Below are positions 34,216-47,700 of a stretch of DNA of 64,000 nt, in pieces; within the stretch, counting starts at the first letter, position 1; the number at the start of each line of letters is the position of its first letter. Source of the DNA: Linnemannia elongata (lineage: Eukaryota > Mortierellomycota > Mortierellomycetes > Mortierellales > Mortierellaceae). The notes under the pieces were generated by a model, which was not told where the DNA came from, did not search any database, and saw only the letters and a list, made by a program, of their open reading frames with translations. The DNA is taken from NCBI GenBank assembly GCA_036320915.1, contig JAXBDG010000013.1:1860001-1924000 (forward strand), given 5' to 3'. Position numbers and translations under genes: made by a program.

Positions 34216-36038
34216 TAAAGGGTCTCGCTTTTTTATTTTGTAATGCTGAAATAAGGCAGAGAAGGACATCATTCCACAGTACAATTCAAAGACCAAGTCC
34301 TTCGCGGCGCCTGACGTAGAAGGAGCAATCGAAAGGGCTCGGCAGGCAGCAGAAGAAGGCACGCGCACGCCTACTTGCAAGAAATCAACTTTGCTTTCTA
34401 TTTTGTCCTTCTCGTTCAGAGGAATGGCAGTTCGTTTCAACGTCCGCTCGGTCACTTCTCTTATCCTTTTTGCCTTCACATAGCTTTCTATATGCGACTG
34501 ATAGGCAGGAAGAGGACGCGTTTGATTGAAAGGACGTGTTTGAAACAAGAGGGAGCCTGCTTTTGTTCCCTTGGTCGTTGGTGAACATCCTGAGACGAAC
34601 GCGTTTTCATCAATGATCAATCATCGATAATGTGACGGCAAAGTATTGCCACTCTTCAGGAAGGAGAGGTATAAATAATTCTCTTTCTTTTGGCTTTTCT
34701 AACTTCTTTCATTCCCTTTCCTTTTTTCTTTCCATCCTTCTCTCTTACCCTCTTTCTCCTTCCTTTTCTTTTTTTCTTTTTACCAAGGCTCTCTACTCCT
34801 TACTATGCCACACATGTACTTTTCTTTGTATCCTACTATCTCCGTTCAACCTTTTGTACGACTTAAGGCCCTTCCCTCCAACCCGCATATCCGTCGCTTG
34901 AGTTATCATGAAAAAAGGCTTAACCAACCAACGCCTACAAACATGCAACAACGTTGGAACAAGAAATAGAGAGAAGAAACGAACTAAGAGACGAGTGAAG
35001 GTGTATCAATGAGGTACATGAGGAAGAAATACTAGGGAATATGTCTTTTAGTAAAGAAAGTGTAACTATGAACGAGGACACCGATCGTGGTCTGGGATTT
35101 GTAATGTAGTAATTGCTTGGAGTTTTGTTTTGAGGCACAAGGGAAAGACAAAATCTCCAATCAGCCCTAAATTGGTGGATCCCCCTCTCCATCTTCTTCC
35201 CCCTTCTACCTTCACATCGTTTTTTCTTTCTTTTTTTTAGTTTTAGTATTCAAACTATGACTGTAATGATAATAGTCTCTTCCTTTTCTTTCTTTATCTT
35301 TCCCATACTCTCTCTCCTTGGACCAATTAAACTTACACTAAAGAGGAATGGAAGTAGAGGGAAAGAGTAGAGACGAACCTCTTTGTTTCAGTCAGGGTTT
35401 TGCGTAAAACAAGCATACGGTTGACACGCCGGGTCCTACTACTTTCTTTTTTTTAACAGCCTATTCGAATGCCGAGCACTCGAATGACTCTTTCTTCTTC
35501 ACTCTTTAAATCCCCTCTTTCCTGGATCGGAAATTTTGTCCAAAACTGCGGAATTTCCATGCAAGCATTTCAGGGAGGTGCACGGTGCCAATGCGTCCTT
35601 TCTTTACGCCCTTGCCTTACTTCCCTGCAGCACATCAATTGCATTGCTTTGGTGAAAAAAGAGACGCGCCTCTTTCTCGTTCTTTTCCTGCCAGAGAGTC
35701 AAGGTTGAAGGGCAATTGAGGGTGAACAAGGGGATCTACTGATTCGATTAATGTCTCCGGAGTCGTTGGACCACTTTTTTTTTTCCATAGTTACTGAGAG
35801 CATTCGTGTGTACTTCGCAGTGACTATCCGTTTACTGTCTTTGTTTATTTCTTAAAGCCCACAGGGGTTAAGAGACAGACACGCCGTGTATTTGAAAGTT
35901 TTTGTCAGTCGTTCCACACATGGCGTATTTCTTCCCATGAAAAGTTTTCTTTTCTCCCCTCCGACTAAGTTGACTACGAAGAGTGTTGATCGAATTGAGC
36001 CATCACGACGGCGAAGAGTCACTCTTCTAACTCTCCCT

Positions 36039-36071
<33 letters not shown>

Positions 36072-36583
36072 GATTAACAGCAAAGCGGCGTCCATTACTC
36101 TTCCGATCCGATCGTGCCATCTCAGGCTGGGATGCAACGAATGAGTTGCCACTTATCCGAGAAAGGCGAATCCTTCCCCTCAATGCGCAAGAAAGTTTAG
36201 TCATATCGTATCGTCATTTTTTTCCCTTCAGTTTCTACCCTCATGTGTTGGTCCAATTCAACGCCGTGTCTTCCTTCCCTTACGGCTCTGCCAATGGTCG
36301 AAAGTAACTTTTCGTTGAGCTCATGGCTGCCTGTTAAGGTTTCGCTTGTTTATTTGTTTGTGTGTGTGTCTTCCGCTGCAAGCAAAATCATATTGCTGCG
36401 AGAAAACTGCGGCCTGATTATTTCTCTCAAATAAAAAGGAGGGATTCATTCAGAGCGGCGTCTCTTTCTTTTCCCTCTTCCTCTTTCCTCTTTCCTCTTC
36501 ACTGTACTCACAACGCATACTCTTCAACCACAGCCACTCCAACTCCTTTCATCAAAGGATAACTAAACAACAAGTTCACTCAC
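34216..36583. other. Intergenic region before ABC transporter
   Basis: About 2.4 kb. A (CT)n tract lies at about 36044-36072 and pyrimidine-rich DNA fills the last 150 bp before the ATG. No exon or RNA gene supported. Confidence 0.55.
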
Positions 36584-39500
36584 ATGAGCGTCAACCTTTC
36601 ACCATGGAGCACTGAAACCACTACACGCCTTGTTGACACCTCTCTCGTCAACAACTCCCACACCTTTCCTACCAACAACAACATGAACACTTCCATTAAA
36701 GCAACAACCACGGTCGACCCTATCAAGAACTGGATCGACCACATGATGGCCGACGGCGGGTTCGTAGTTTGCCTCGGTCTGCCAGCATTGATCCTCTTTG
36801 GCGGGTACCTGCATCGCTGCTGGTGGCTCCGGACTCATCGTCAACCTCATCCCTACGGACGGACTGCGTGGATCTATTGGCCGACACAGGCCTTGCTTGC
36901 TGCTGGATGTGCTTCGCTTTTGATGCTTTTGGGGACTCTTATGACGAGTCCTTATGACTCTAACGGTCTCTTGTTGGCCGTCAATGTTTTGCTTCTTCTC
37001 TCGGTAACCATTCTGTTTTTTTTTGTAGATGGTTGTTTATTGTTTCACTCAATACTTCTTTACGACCTCCGAATACATGCCTTCTGATAGACCCTAACAA
37101 CACCCATGTCTATGCCTTTATTTTGGAAATAGTTCACGGCGATCGAGCTGAACAAGAGGGAACACAAGTATGAGATCCGATCGTCAGACACCCTCTTCGT
37201 CGGATACATCATCACCCTCATCTCCAGCACCCTATCCCTCTACATCCTCCACACCGACCCTTCGCGCAACAACGACAACGAAGCCTCCTTCCGCTACCTC
37301 AGCGGATTCACCATCTGCCTCGCCCTAGCCTTTGTCATCGAAGCGGCGCCCCGGTCCAACACCGCCGTTCAGATCGAGAGCAGGAAACGCGAGAACTTGT
37401 CCGCCTTTGATCAGGCCAACCTCTGCTCCCGGTTGGCCTTCCATTTCATCCAGGATGTTGTCTCTACGGGTGCCAGGCGAAGCCTGGTCGCTGAGGATAT
37501 TGAAAATACCACCTCCAAGGACCTCTTGACCCACGGGAGCTACGAGACTGTCTCTGCGGCCTGGGACCGGGAGGTTCAGAAAGCCAAGGCTGCTAACAGA
37601 CAACCTTCATTGATGCGATCAGGTCTGTGGGCGTACTGGCGTCGGATCGGAAGGTTCATGACCATTCGTATCTTCGCTGCGGCCATCGGATTCTACCCAA
37701 CAGTCCTTTTTGGAGACTTGCTTCAGTTCTTTGTCGACTACCACGACGCTCCCAAGGAAGGACGCGAACGACCCACGATCGTCTACGGACTCGTCATCGC
37801 CACGGGCATGCTCGTGGCATCCCTCATAAACTCGGTCCTGATGGCCCAAACTTTCCAAGGTCTCTACGAGGTTGGGAATCAGCTGCGTGCGGGAACAGTG
37901 GCGATGATCTACCGCAAGTCCCTCCGTCTCTCCCCTCAGGCGCGTCAGAAATCGACCCTGGGCGAGATTACCAACCATATGGCAGTCGATACCGAGAAAT
38001 GGATCACTAGTGCGTTCTTCATGCCGTTCTTGATCCTGGCTCCCTTTGAGTTGGCTCTGGGTGGGTATTTGCTTTACAAGACTCTGGGATGGTCCCTTTT
38101 GGCGGGTTTGGCGGTGTTTGTTGTTATTACCCCGATTCAGGGCAAGATGGCGGGATTTATGAGCAAGTTCGAGGATGAGAAGTTGGAAAAGATGGATGCC
38201 CGTTTGAGGGTCATGACTGAGATATTGTCTAACATCAAGATCGTCAAACTCTACGGCTGGTATGTTCTGTTCCTTCTGCCGCTGCTGCTCTTATTATATC
38301 ATTTTTTATGTCTTGTATTTTGTGCATGCATACACCAGCATGCTGACCAACATTAATTCCACACACGACAATGAAATAGGGAGGACGCGTTCCGCGAGAA
38401 GGTTGACGAAAAACGAGGCGAAGAACTTCACTCCGAAAAGATGCTCGCCACCATCCGATCCATCCTCACAATCGTCTTCTCCTCCGTCACCCTCCTCATG
38501 TCCCTCGCGACTTTCGGCGTCTACGCTACCTACGGTGGCCCCGATTTCACACCCGGTAAGATGACTTCTCAAGTTGTCTTTGTTGGAATCGCTCTTTTTT
38601 CAAGGTTGAACCGACCCCTGGGGATGATTGCGCATACAATCTCGCAGACGATTTCGGTCTTGGTTGGTACAAGGCGTATTCAGGGCTTCTTGGTGTTAGA
38701 GGAGATTGATTCTTCAATTGTTCAGCGACTCGGTCGGCAGTCATCCGGTTCTGGCTCTGGTTCTTCTAAGAAGAAGGGTTCTCGACCGGTGGCGATCGAT
38801 ATTGAGAATGGAACTTTTGCATGGGAGCAAGAGGCCACCCCTGCCGCTGCCTCATCTGTTCTGGACCACAAGGCACCCATTACCGACGCTGAAGGAGAGC
38901 GTCAACCGCTCCTGTCAGGATCCAAGTCTTCGCCTTTCTCTTCGGCACCAGCAACCCCTGGCCGCCCGACACTTGCAAACATCAACCTCCAGATCCCCGA
39001 AGGCCACCTCACCGCCGTCGTCGGTCGCATCGGCCAGGGCAAGTCCTCCCTCCTCAGCGCACTCATGGGTGAGATGTACAAGAAACAAGGCGCCGTTAAG
39101 GTCTATGGCGATCTGGCTTATGTCCCCCAACAGCCCTGGATCCTCAATGCGACTGTTCAGGAGAATATTACCTTCGGCAAGAAGTTCGATCAAGACCTCT
39201 ACGACCGGATCGTGTTTGCATCCGGCTTGAAACCCGACCTTGAGATGCTTCCAGCAGGTGACCAGACCGAGATCGGAGAGCGTGGAATTAACTTGTCAGG
39301 TGGTCAGAAGCAACGTGTCTCGCTTGCGCGCGCGGCGTACCAAGATGCGGATATCTACCTCCTCGACGACCCATTGAGCGCAGTTGATGCACATGTGGAC
39401 CAGCACCTGTGGCAACAGTTGCTCGGACCTGAAGGATTGCTCAAGGACAAGACACGCGTTTTGGTGACACATGGAATCCACCATCTGGAGGAGGTTGACC

Positions 39501-41795
39501 AGATTGTGGTGCTGAAGGATGGGATGATCTCGGAGATGGGAGACTATCAGCATTTGAATCAGGCAAGAGGAGCGTTCTACCAGTTGATGAAAGAGTATTC
39601 TGTTGCTCACAAGTCTTCGTCTTCGTCGGGCAAGAAACATCACAGCAAAGATGCAACGGCGGTTGAGGCGGATGTAGATAGTGAGCGAAACACGATCGTT
39701 GGAGATGATTCTCGGCTAGATGATGGCGACACGGATGACAAGAAGAAAGGTGATGATGATGAGAAGGATGGAGAGTTGATTGCGGAAGAAACTATGGTTG
39801 ACGGAAAAGTCAGCTGGAAGGTTGCCATGGCCTACGCCCGCGCCGTGTAAGTTCTCTCTCCTCTTCTCTTATCCCTGTCACTTGACGGCGACTTTTTGTT
39901 TCATAGAATGTTGTCTAATGATCCAAAATTTTGATAATGGCGAAGCAAACTAACGCGCTGTTCTTGCTATTTTTTTTTTGTTATGCATACCAAATAGGAC
40001 GCTGAAGAACGTCTTCTTCTGTGTAGTCGTCTTCATTGCTGGACAATCCTGCCAAATCGCCACAAACTTCTGGCTTCGTCGCTGGATCACCGACATCGAA
40101 GCCCACGAGTCCAACTCTATCACCACCTCACCCGCACACCCAACATCCTACTATCTTTACGGTTACGGGTACCTCATCCTTGCCTTTGTCATCATGGACG
40201 TCCTAGGCAACTACGCCTCAGAAGTCGTCTGCGGCATTCAGGCCTCTCGCACAATCCACACCACTCTCTTCACCCGGGTCCTCCGTCTTCCCATGTCCTT
40301 CTTTGACACGACGCCCATGGGCCGAATCGTCAACCGGTTCTCGTCCGACATGGCGTCGATTGATTCGTCGTTGCCCGAAGAGTGTAACGATCTTTTGGCG
40401 TTTGTGACGTTGATTGGGGGCAGTTTGCTTGTGATTGCGTATTCGACACCGGCGTTTTTGGTGACTTTCCCGGTGTTGGTCGGGGGGTACGTGGTTTTGC
40501 AGGATTATTTCATAAAGACCTCTGGGGCGTTGAGGAGGCTGTTTAGTGTGGCCAAGAGTCCGTTGTACCAGCATTTCTCGGAGACACTGACGGGGGTTTC
40601 GACGATCAGAGTTATGGCCGGGCAGACCCAGAGGTTCATCCTTGAGAACGAGGCAAAGACGGATGTGACGGTGAACAGGACGAATGCGATCCAGTTGGTC
40701 AATCGGTGGTTGCAAATTCGAGTGGAGCTTATGGGTGGATTTATTGTCTTCTCAGCCGCTGCGCTGGCGGTCCTGAACGCAGACAACCTGGATCCTTCGA
40801 TGGTTGGTCTCGCATTGACGTATGCGCTGACTATGATCACGTACATCAATGCCCTCATCCGAACCGTCAGTGAAGTCCAGAACCTATTGGTTTCTGTCGA
40901 ACGTGTCATGGAGTACTCTGCGAAACCCACCGAGGCCCCCGTTGTCACCGGTGTTCAACTTCCCGAGAACTGGCCCCAGCACGGTCGAGTCGTTTTCAAG
41001 AACTACTCGGCACGCTACCGCGAAGGTCTGGACCTAGTCGTCAAAGATATCTCGTTCACCGTCGAACCAGCAGAGAAGGTCGGAATTGTTGGTCGTACAG
41101 GAGCTGGCAAATCATCCCTCACCTTGGCACTCTTCCGTATCATTGAAGCTGCAGACAGCTACTGGGCCTTGGCAAGCGATCCCTCCGCAGAACACAACTC
41201 TCCACTCGAATCCGCAATGTTCGCCTCCAACTCTGGCGGATCCATTGAAATCGATGGAATCGACATCTCCACTCTGGGCCTGCGCGACCTCAGGCAACAC
41301 ATCGCCATCATCCCTCAGGACCCAACCCTCTTTGCAGGTACTCTCCGCCAGAACCTTGACCCTTTTTCCACCCTCCCCGATGATTCTCTCTGGCAAGCCC
41401 TCGAGCGCGCCCATCTTAAACCCTTCATCTCCACCCTCCCCGGCGGGCTATCCTTTGAAGTTCTCCCCAACGGCGAGAACTTCTCCGTTGGCCAACGATC
41501 GCTCATCTGCCTGGCTCGCGCCCTCCTTCGCCAGACAAAGGTCCTCATCCTCGATGAAGCGACAGCTGCTGTGGATGTAGAAACGGACGACTTGATTCAA
41601 AAGACGATCCGGAAGGAGTTTGCGGATAGGACAATCTTGACGATTGCTCATCGAATCAAGACAGTGATGGATTCGAACAAGATCTTGGTCTTGGAGAAGG
41701 GACAGGTGAAGGAGTTTGCGGCACCGAAGGAATTGTTGGAAAGGAAGGGTGGGTCGCTGTTTTATAGCCTTGCTCAACAGGCCGGTGAGATTTAA
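36584..41795 (+). CDS. ABC transporter, ABCC/MRP subfamily (full length, with TMD0)
   Basis: Four exons (36584-37003, 37133-38259, 38380-39846, 39998-41795) encode 1603 residues. About five N-terminal hydrophobic segments form a TMD0, followed by TMD1-NBD1-TMD2-NBD2. NBD1: Walker A GRIGQGKSS at 731, signature LSGGQKQR at 821, Walker B IYLLDDP at 841 with Asp where the catalytic Glu would be. NBD2: Walker A GRTGAGKSS at 1370, signature SVGQR at 1501, Walker B VLILDEA at 1520. This asymmetry is normal for MRP/Ycf1-type pumps, which export glutathione conjugates and other organic anions, often into the vacuole. An acidic/Lys-rich linker follows NBD1. NBD2 has an insert of about 30 residues after Walker A. 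The specific substrate is unknown. Confidence 0.93.
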
Positions 41796-41804
41796 AGTGC
41801 AAGA

Positions 41805-41845
41805 TCATTATCATTATCAATATCAATATCAATATCAATATCATA
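41805..41845. repeat. Short (TATCAA)n microsatellite in 3' region
   Basis: Repeating tatcat/tatcaa hexamers just after the ABC transporter stop codon. Confidence 0.85.
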
Positions 41846-41976
41846 GCATAGAAGTAAAAAAAAACGAAAAGTTCATTTTTTTGTGAAAGGTGTATGTAAA
41901 TATTAACAATTTGGTTTATGTATGCACTTGGACAGCAGCTCAGATTTTTTTTTCTCATACCATTCCTCAACCACCT

Positions 41977-44775
41977 CTAACGGTTCAACATCCTCCGGAC
42001 ATCAGCCTTCAGACGATCAGACTCACTCAAGGCCTGGTCCACATTCCTAGAAACGGTCGAGATACTACTGTTCGCCCTCGTCTGGGCCTCACGACTCTCT
42101 TCAGTCACCACAACCGTTCCACTACCCGTCAGTAGAGCATTCGACCTCGCACTTCCAATCACCGATGTTGCCATGGTCCTGGACCGAATCGACGTCTTTG
42201 ACACCGCAGTGTTACCCATCGCTCCTGTACCCTTCACACTTGGTGGCAAACCTGCGGCGATGGGGGTTCGTAGACTAGCCGCGGCCGCCAATCTCGACGA
42301 GGGGCTATGGCTGTTGGGTGACGATGATCCGCCACGGCCGGTTCCGACACCTCCGACAAGAGAACTGGTGGTGGCGCTGATGCCATTGGCGGTTGAGGAG
42401 ACAGTCCTGCTCAAGAAGGGTTTAACGGTCGAGACCAGATCCGTCAACGATTCCGTGATAGCTCCGACAGCAAGGGTGGCGGTCGAGGGTTGGTTCGAGG
42501 AGGCGAGAGGCGGGGAAGAGATGGAGGTAATGACGCCGTTGGCGTTGGTGACGGGTGCAGAGAGGTAAGAGGGGGAGGAGTTTTGGTTGTGGAAGAAGGA
42601 GCTGCTGCTTTGGCGGTTGAGTCCGTTGGCGACTGCACCGTTGGATCGCGCTTTGCTTTCCAGGATATGCTGCTTCATGGCCGATGGAGTCATGGGTGGC
42701 TCGACTGGGGTGTTTGAACTACCACCGCCGCTAATCAAGTTGGCCATGCTGGAAGTCGAAATGGCGAGCGAGAGGCGTTTGGCTTGAGCACCGGCAGCGC
42801 TCAAGGTCTGGCTGGTCCTGGGCGACGTAACCGTCGAAGTAGGAGCCGAAGATCCTGCAATATGCCCATTGGTAATCGTACCAGTCGTCTGCAAAAGACC
42901 TGGGTTCGTTGACGCAATCTCAAACAGCATCTCGGACGACGCTCCACTGGTCACAGCCTCATGTAGATCATTTGCCGTCTTGCGCCACTTGTCCTCCCAA
43001 TAGACCGAAACTCGTCTCCACTTCTCGACCTGGTTCTGCAACTCGAGCTTCATGAAATCCTTCTCCATCCTCAGCTTGCGGTTCCAATCCTGGGCCTTGG
43101 ACCGATCGGCGCGCTCCTTGTCGACCTGGTCATTGTGCTCCTCCTGGATCTTCTCCAACAGGACTCGGAACTCGGACCGCAACGTCGTCACAGTAGGAGA
43201 CTTGATTGGATCATTGTTGTTGAACGACTTGATACCGAGCAGCATGGACCGGTAGTGTGTCAACTGAGCCGAGAGCTCATTGTTCTTGCGCTTAAGCGTA
43301 TTCGCCAACGATTTGGCCCCAATCGCTTGGACCTGGATATCCATAAAGTGCTGCACGACCGTATTGTAATCAAACAGGACAGACTCGAGCTCTCTCCGGA
43401 TAGTCTTCAACAAGCCTCCATCAGTCTTGGCAGCCGTGAGCTGTTTCTGGGTGGTGATCAGAACGCGGTCCTTGGCCTCGAAGCGCGCCTTGACGACGTT
43501 CATCTCCCTGTCCAGCTTCTCATTCTTCTCCAGCAGTTCCTTATGCAGGGCCTGGTACTTTGTCGACTCGATCCGGGCACGATCGAGGTTGCCCTCGAGG
43601 GCAGTGACCTTGTCCTGGAGGTCATACTTCTTCATCTCCAAAGATTCGGCATGGGCCTCTGAGTTGGTCAGGGCGACACGGACATCATGCAAGGTGACCT
43701 CAAATGCCTCGATACGGCGCTGCAAGAGCGAGCACTCGACTCTGGACATCTGGAGAGCATTGTCCAGACGCTGGTTCTCATTGATAAGGTCCTGGTTGGA
43801 AAGGGTAGAAACATCGACTCCTGTGGACGAAAGTTCGGAAGAGAGTTCGGTGGTAGAGTTCATAGTGTTCTTGACCATGGCGGCGAGACGAGAACGGTCA
43901 GACTCAAGACTGTTGACCTGATCCATCAATCGCAGACGCTCCTTGTCGGGCCGAGCACCAGTCTCCAGACCCTGGGCAAGGAGGGACGAAGTCGAAGTCG
44001 AAAGGAGCTCGAACTGGGCAGCCTTGAGCTTCAACCTGTTCTTAACCGCCTTCAGCTTCTCTGACCGCTTGGCCCACGCAGCCTTCTCCTTATCAGCCTG
44101 GGACAACTTCATCTCGACCCTCTTCTTCTCCCCTTCCGTTTCCTCCAACATCAACTTGAATAACTCCTTCTCTGCCTCTGCCTCCTCCAACTGATTCTGC
44201 AACGCAACCTTCTCCTTGGCCGGGTCCTTGGACTTGCCTGCCAACTCTCTATTAACCTGCTCTAGCTCGGCAATCCTGGCCGCGTTCTCCTTCTCATTCT
44301 CAACCCTGGCAGCCTCAGACTCCGTCAACTGGGCCTTCATCCGCTTATTCTCCTGTTCCACCAAATTCAATTTCGCATCCCGGATCCGCTTTTCGGCCAT
44401 GACGCGATCCCAATCATGCATGATCTGCTCCCACTCCTCGGTCTGGCGGCCCTGCTGGGGTGAATACTTGGACAATCGATGCTGGAGCTTCTTGGCCGCG
44501 GGAAGATCATCAAACGCATCATGGAAATCATCATTGTCAGTATCAGTCTCATGGTCGCGGAAGGAGAGTTTCTCGTCAGAGTCGGCGACAGAGGCTGTAG
44601 AGGGAGTGGCGGTGCCGGAGGAGCCGTCGAGGACCGTGGAGGTTGAGGGCCCGTTGGTGAGGACGTCGTTTCCGATAGCGACCAGAGCATCGGACAAGTT
44701 GAGGGTATCTGTTGCTGTGGTGGTAGTGGTTGATGCTACCTCGATAGCGGTGGTGGTGGGTGACTCTACGGCCAT
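41977..44775 (-). CDS. Large coiled-coil protein of unknown function
   Basis: 932 residues in one exon from ATG 44775. Residues 1-80 are Thr/Ser-rich and acidic. About 110-620 form long heptad-rich coiled coils (for example ENKRMKAQLTESEAARVENE), broken near 300 by a Ser/Thr-rich stretch. One segment, RRVSVYWEDKWRKTANDLHE near 605, is Trp-rich and may be a conserved module. Residues 640-932 are disordered, Ser/Thr/Ala-rich, with an Arg/Lys-containing end (SDRLKADVRRMLNR). No motor or membrane domain is seen, so a scaffold or tether role is only a guess. It is convergent with the ABC transporter (181 bp between stops). Confidence 0.8.
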   Translation of the reverse strand: MAVESPTTTAIEVASTTTTTATDTLNLSDALVAIGNDVLTNGPSTSTVLDGSSGTATPSTASVADSDEKLSFRDHETDTDNDDFHDAFDDLPAAKKLQHRLSKYSPQQGRQTEEWEQIMHDWDRVMAEKRIRDAKLNLVEQENKRMKAQLTESEAARVENEKENAARIAELEQVNRELAGKSKDPAKEKVALQNQLEEAEAEKELFKLMLEETEGEKKRVEMKLSQADKEKAAWAKRSEKLKAVKNRLKLKAAQFELLSTSTSSLLAQGLETGARPDKERLRLMDQVNSLESDRSRLAAMVKNTMNSTTELSSELSSTGVDVSTLSNQDLINENQRLDNALQMSRVECSLLQRRIEAFEVTLHDVRVALTNSEAHAESLEMKKYDLQDKVTALEGNLDRARIESTKYQALHKELLEKNEKLDREMNVVKARFEAKDRVLITTQKQLTAAKTDGGLLKTIRRELESVLFDYNTVVQHFMDIQVQAIGAKSLANTLKRKNNELSAQLTHYRSMLLGIKSFNNNDPIKSPTVTTLRSEFRVLLEKIQEEHNDQVDKERADRSKAQDWNRKLRMEKDFMKLELQNQVEKWRRVSVYWEDKWRKTANDLHEAVTSGASSEMLFEIASTNPGLLQTTGTITNGHIAGSSAPTSTVTSPRTSQTLSAAGAQAKRLSLAISTSSMANLISGGGSSNTPVEPPMTPSAMKQHILESKARSNGAVANGLNRQSSSSFFHNQNSSPSYLSAPVTNANGVITSISSPPLASSNQPSTATLAVGAITESLTDLVSTVKPFLSRTVSSTANGISATTSSLVGGVGTGRGGSSSPNSHSPSSRLAAAASLRTPIAAGLPPSVKGTGAMGNTAVSKTSIRSRTMATSVIGSARSNALLTGSGTVVVTEESREAQTRANSSISTVSRNVDQALSESDRLKADVRRMLNR

Positions 44776-47700
44776 GATATATGTTTTCTTGTTCTCTACG
44801 CTATGGTCACCGTCTTTGTGAGTATATGTGATTCGATCGATCGGGTGGGTGAATGAAAGGTCTCTCGTCTATTAATTTCAGGCACCAGCAGTGAATGATC
44901 ATTTTAGTTATTAGGAAAAAGGGGTCAACTGGACAACAGAGCGGGGTTCACTTTTTTTTTTTTGTTTTGTGTGTGTGTCTGTGTCGAGTGGAAACATAGC
45001 AGTTCAGGTTTGTGAAAGGCGACGACGGAATGAATGTAACATGAGAGAGAGAGGCTATTGATCAAAGTTGGCGACCCTGCTCTCAGGATGGAGGTGTGCT
45101 CATCGAACCAAGAAGGATGACTAGCGTCAACCATCATCTCATGGAATGGAGTGGGAGTAGAATTATTTACCTCGGAGGTGGAGTGAGTGTGAGGGGTGTG
45201 GAGAAGAAGGAGTTTCGACTTAATAAAGAGAACACTTGAGACCAACGGAGGAGGAGGAGGAGGAGGAAAGGGAGAGGGAATCTTTTGTGAGTGTGAAAAG
45301 GAAGGGGCGGAGGGTCAAAGTAGAAGAAAGAGAGGATGGATGTGGGGTTGTGGAGGAAAGAAACAAAGAGTAGAAGAAGGAAGAAGAGAAGAAGCGACAA
45401 AGACCATTTCGTCTTTAGTAATAAAGAATACAACGCCCTCCCCCCCCCCCCCCCCTCCACACACTACACTCACTCTCACTCCACTCCACTCCACTTGTCT
45501 TTAACAAACTCCAAGCCCGTGGGCGTGTCTCCTTCTCCTTCGCTCATGTCGGTGCTCTCAACTTTCAACGGCATCTTCTTTTTTGTCTCCGTCCGTCCGC
45601 CCGTCCGCTTGTCTGTCTGTTTGCCACATTTCAAGTTTATCCCCGTCCGTCCTTCAAACATAACTAACCCCCATTTTCACTTTCTAATGTGTACTCTCTC
45701 TCCTCCTCCCCTTTGTCGTTCAGCGAACGCCCATTTGTTTTTGGTTTTGTTTGTTTACGCTGCGTTTGTCTCGTTTCGTCTTTGTGACCCCAATGGTTCG
45801 ATTGTGTGCTTCCCCGTCCGTTGAATGTATATGCACGTTAATACATCTCGTGCTTATTCAACCCACCCACAGACAGAGAGGCAGAACAGACAGACACATG
45901 AAGAATACCACGACCACCCCTGTTAATGTATATAATCATATTGTGGCAGTCATCTTAGCATTAGAACCAACTCTCTTTCCGCGAACTAATATGAAGTAGC
46001 TCGAAAAACACTATCCTTGAACTAACAACAACTCAAAGCACCATAAACTGGGATGGGAGAAGGGTCGACAAAACAACAATAGCAAGTGTGGCATGTTGTG
46101 GGTGAGCGAATTCAAGCATACCGAGTGGTGGTTGCGTGGTGCCACAGCCATCGAGGTCTTGACATGTGGGGCGGGTTTGTCTGATAGGCGAAAAGGTAGA
46201 AGGTAGGAGGTAAACACAAAAACTTAGTTTTTCTTCTTGTGCTCAATAAGTTTCTCAGCTGCCTGGAATAGGTAAGGTACACTTTCGCTCTTGGAGAGAA
46301 GAAAGGCATGGAGGACAAAGGACAGACAACAACAACAACAATAACAACAACAATAACAACACAAAGAGAAGACCAAAGAGGAGAAAAATGCTCTCAAGCT
46401 TGCCCATGGCGAACCACAACGAGGATAGCACGAAGGAAAGAGTGGGGAGAGAGAGATAAACAAGAAGGGAGTGAGGTAGACTCAAGACTTTAATAAAAAA
46501 AACGCGTGTGTTTTACCTGCACGCCTAAATGCCAATCCTGTGCGCTTTATCTTGTCAATGGTATTTCATGTGTCGGCTAGCGAGTGAGTGCACTCCTTGC
46601 GGTATGGTTCATCCTGTCCATGGTGTTGAATTATCTTCGAGTGTCGGCTTGACAGCACGGGACGTGAGTGTGAGTGCTAGTGGAGAAGCCCTCAAGCAGA
46701 GCTTGGGGGTACTAAAATAGCATGTGCGATTATCAATAGTACCAAGACACTCCCTTTTCACTTCCCATCAAGCCGACTGCTTGTTTGTTGTGTTCAAAGA
46801 GGCACATTTTTTCTCTGCACTCTTTCTTTACCCTTCTTCTTCACCTTTCACCCCACTTCTCCCTCTCCCACACTCATCCCCTTCACAACGTAAGTTTACA
46901 TTCCCTCATCAACACACCACAACACACACTTGTTGTACTACACCTTGTCAACACCATTCACTTGGGAAGAAGAAAAAAAACCTAAAGGATGATTGCTTGC
47001 CGCCCCAGGCGGAAACTATAATGTCGATCAGCTTAGCACATATTTCTGGATCTGATTTCGTTTTTTTTTCTTAAAACTCTCTCTTGCCCTTTCTTGGAGG
47101 AAAGAGAAGAGAACGACAAGAATGACAACAACCAGATACGGGTGGATTCAACTTATGTCAATTGACAATTGATATTAACAATCGTTGCCTACTTTGTTTC
47201 CTCTGACAGGTATTTCTCCCTTCAGGATTCGATCGCGCAAAGGATTGCACTGGATAGTTTTTATTAAAAGGTAATACATCGGGAACATGCCATCATTCCC
47301 ACCCACATGGCATGACTGTCAACAACATGAGAAAGAGAGAGGAATGATGCACTTATCATGCTAATTCAGACCAAACACAAATAATGGTGTCAAATTCGTA
47401 TAACCCTGACCTCGTCCCAATACAGCCCGCAATCATCGCCTTGACGCGACATTGCAGTGTGAGAGAAAATGATAAAAAGTCAAAAACTAATCATTTTTTT
47501 CATTTTTGTTCGCGTTTTCTTGCAGTAAGTAGGTCAAGCATCTCAAGACGTGTTTTCGTGTGTACAATGGTTATGTGTATTAGACAGCAAAGAGCAAGAA
47601 AAAAAAATAATAAAAATATGCTGTAAAAAAAAAAAAAATGAGCGTGCGAAAGGAATGGATTGAAGATGTCCTTTGTTATGATTGTTCTAGTATGCAAGCC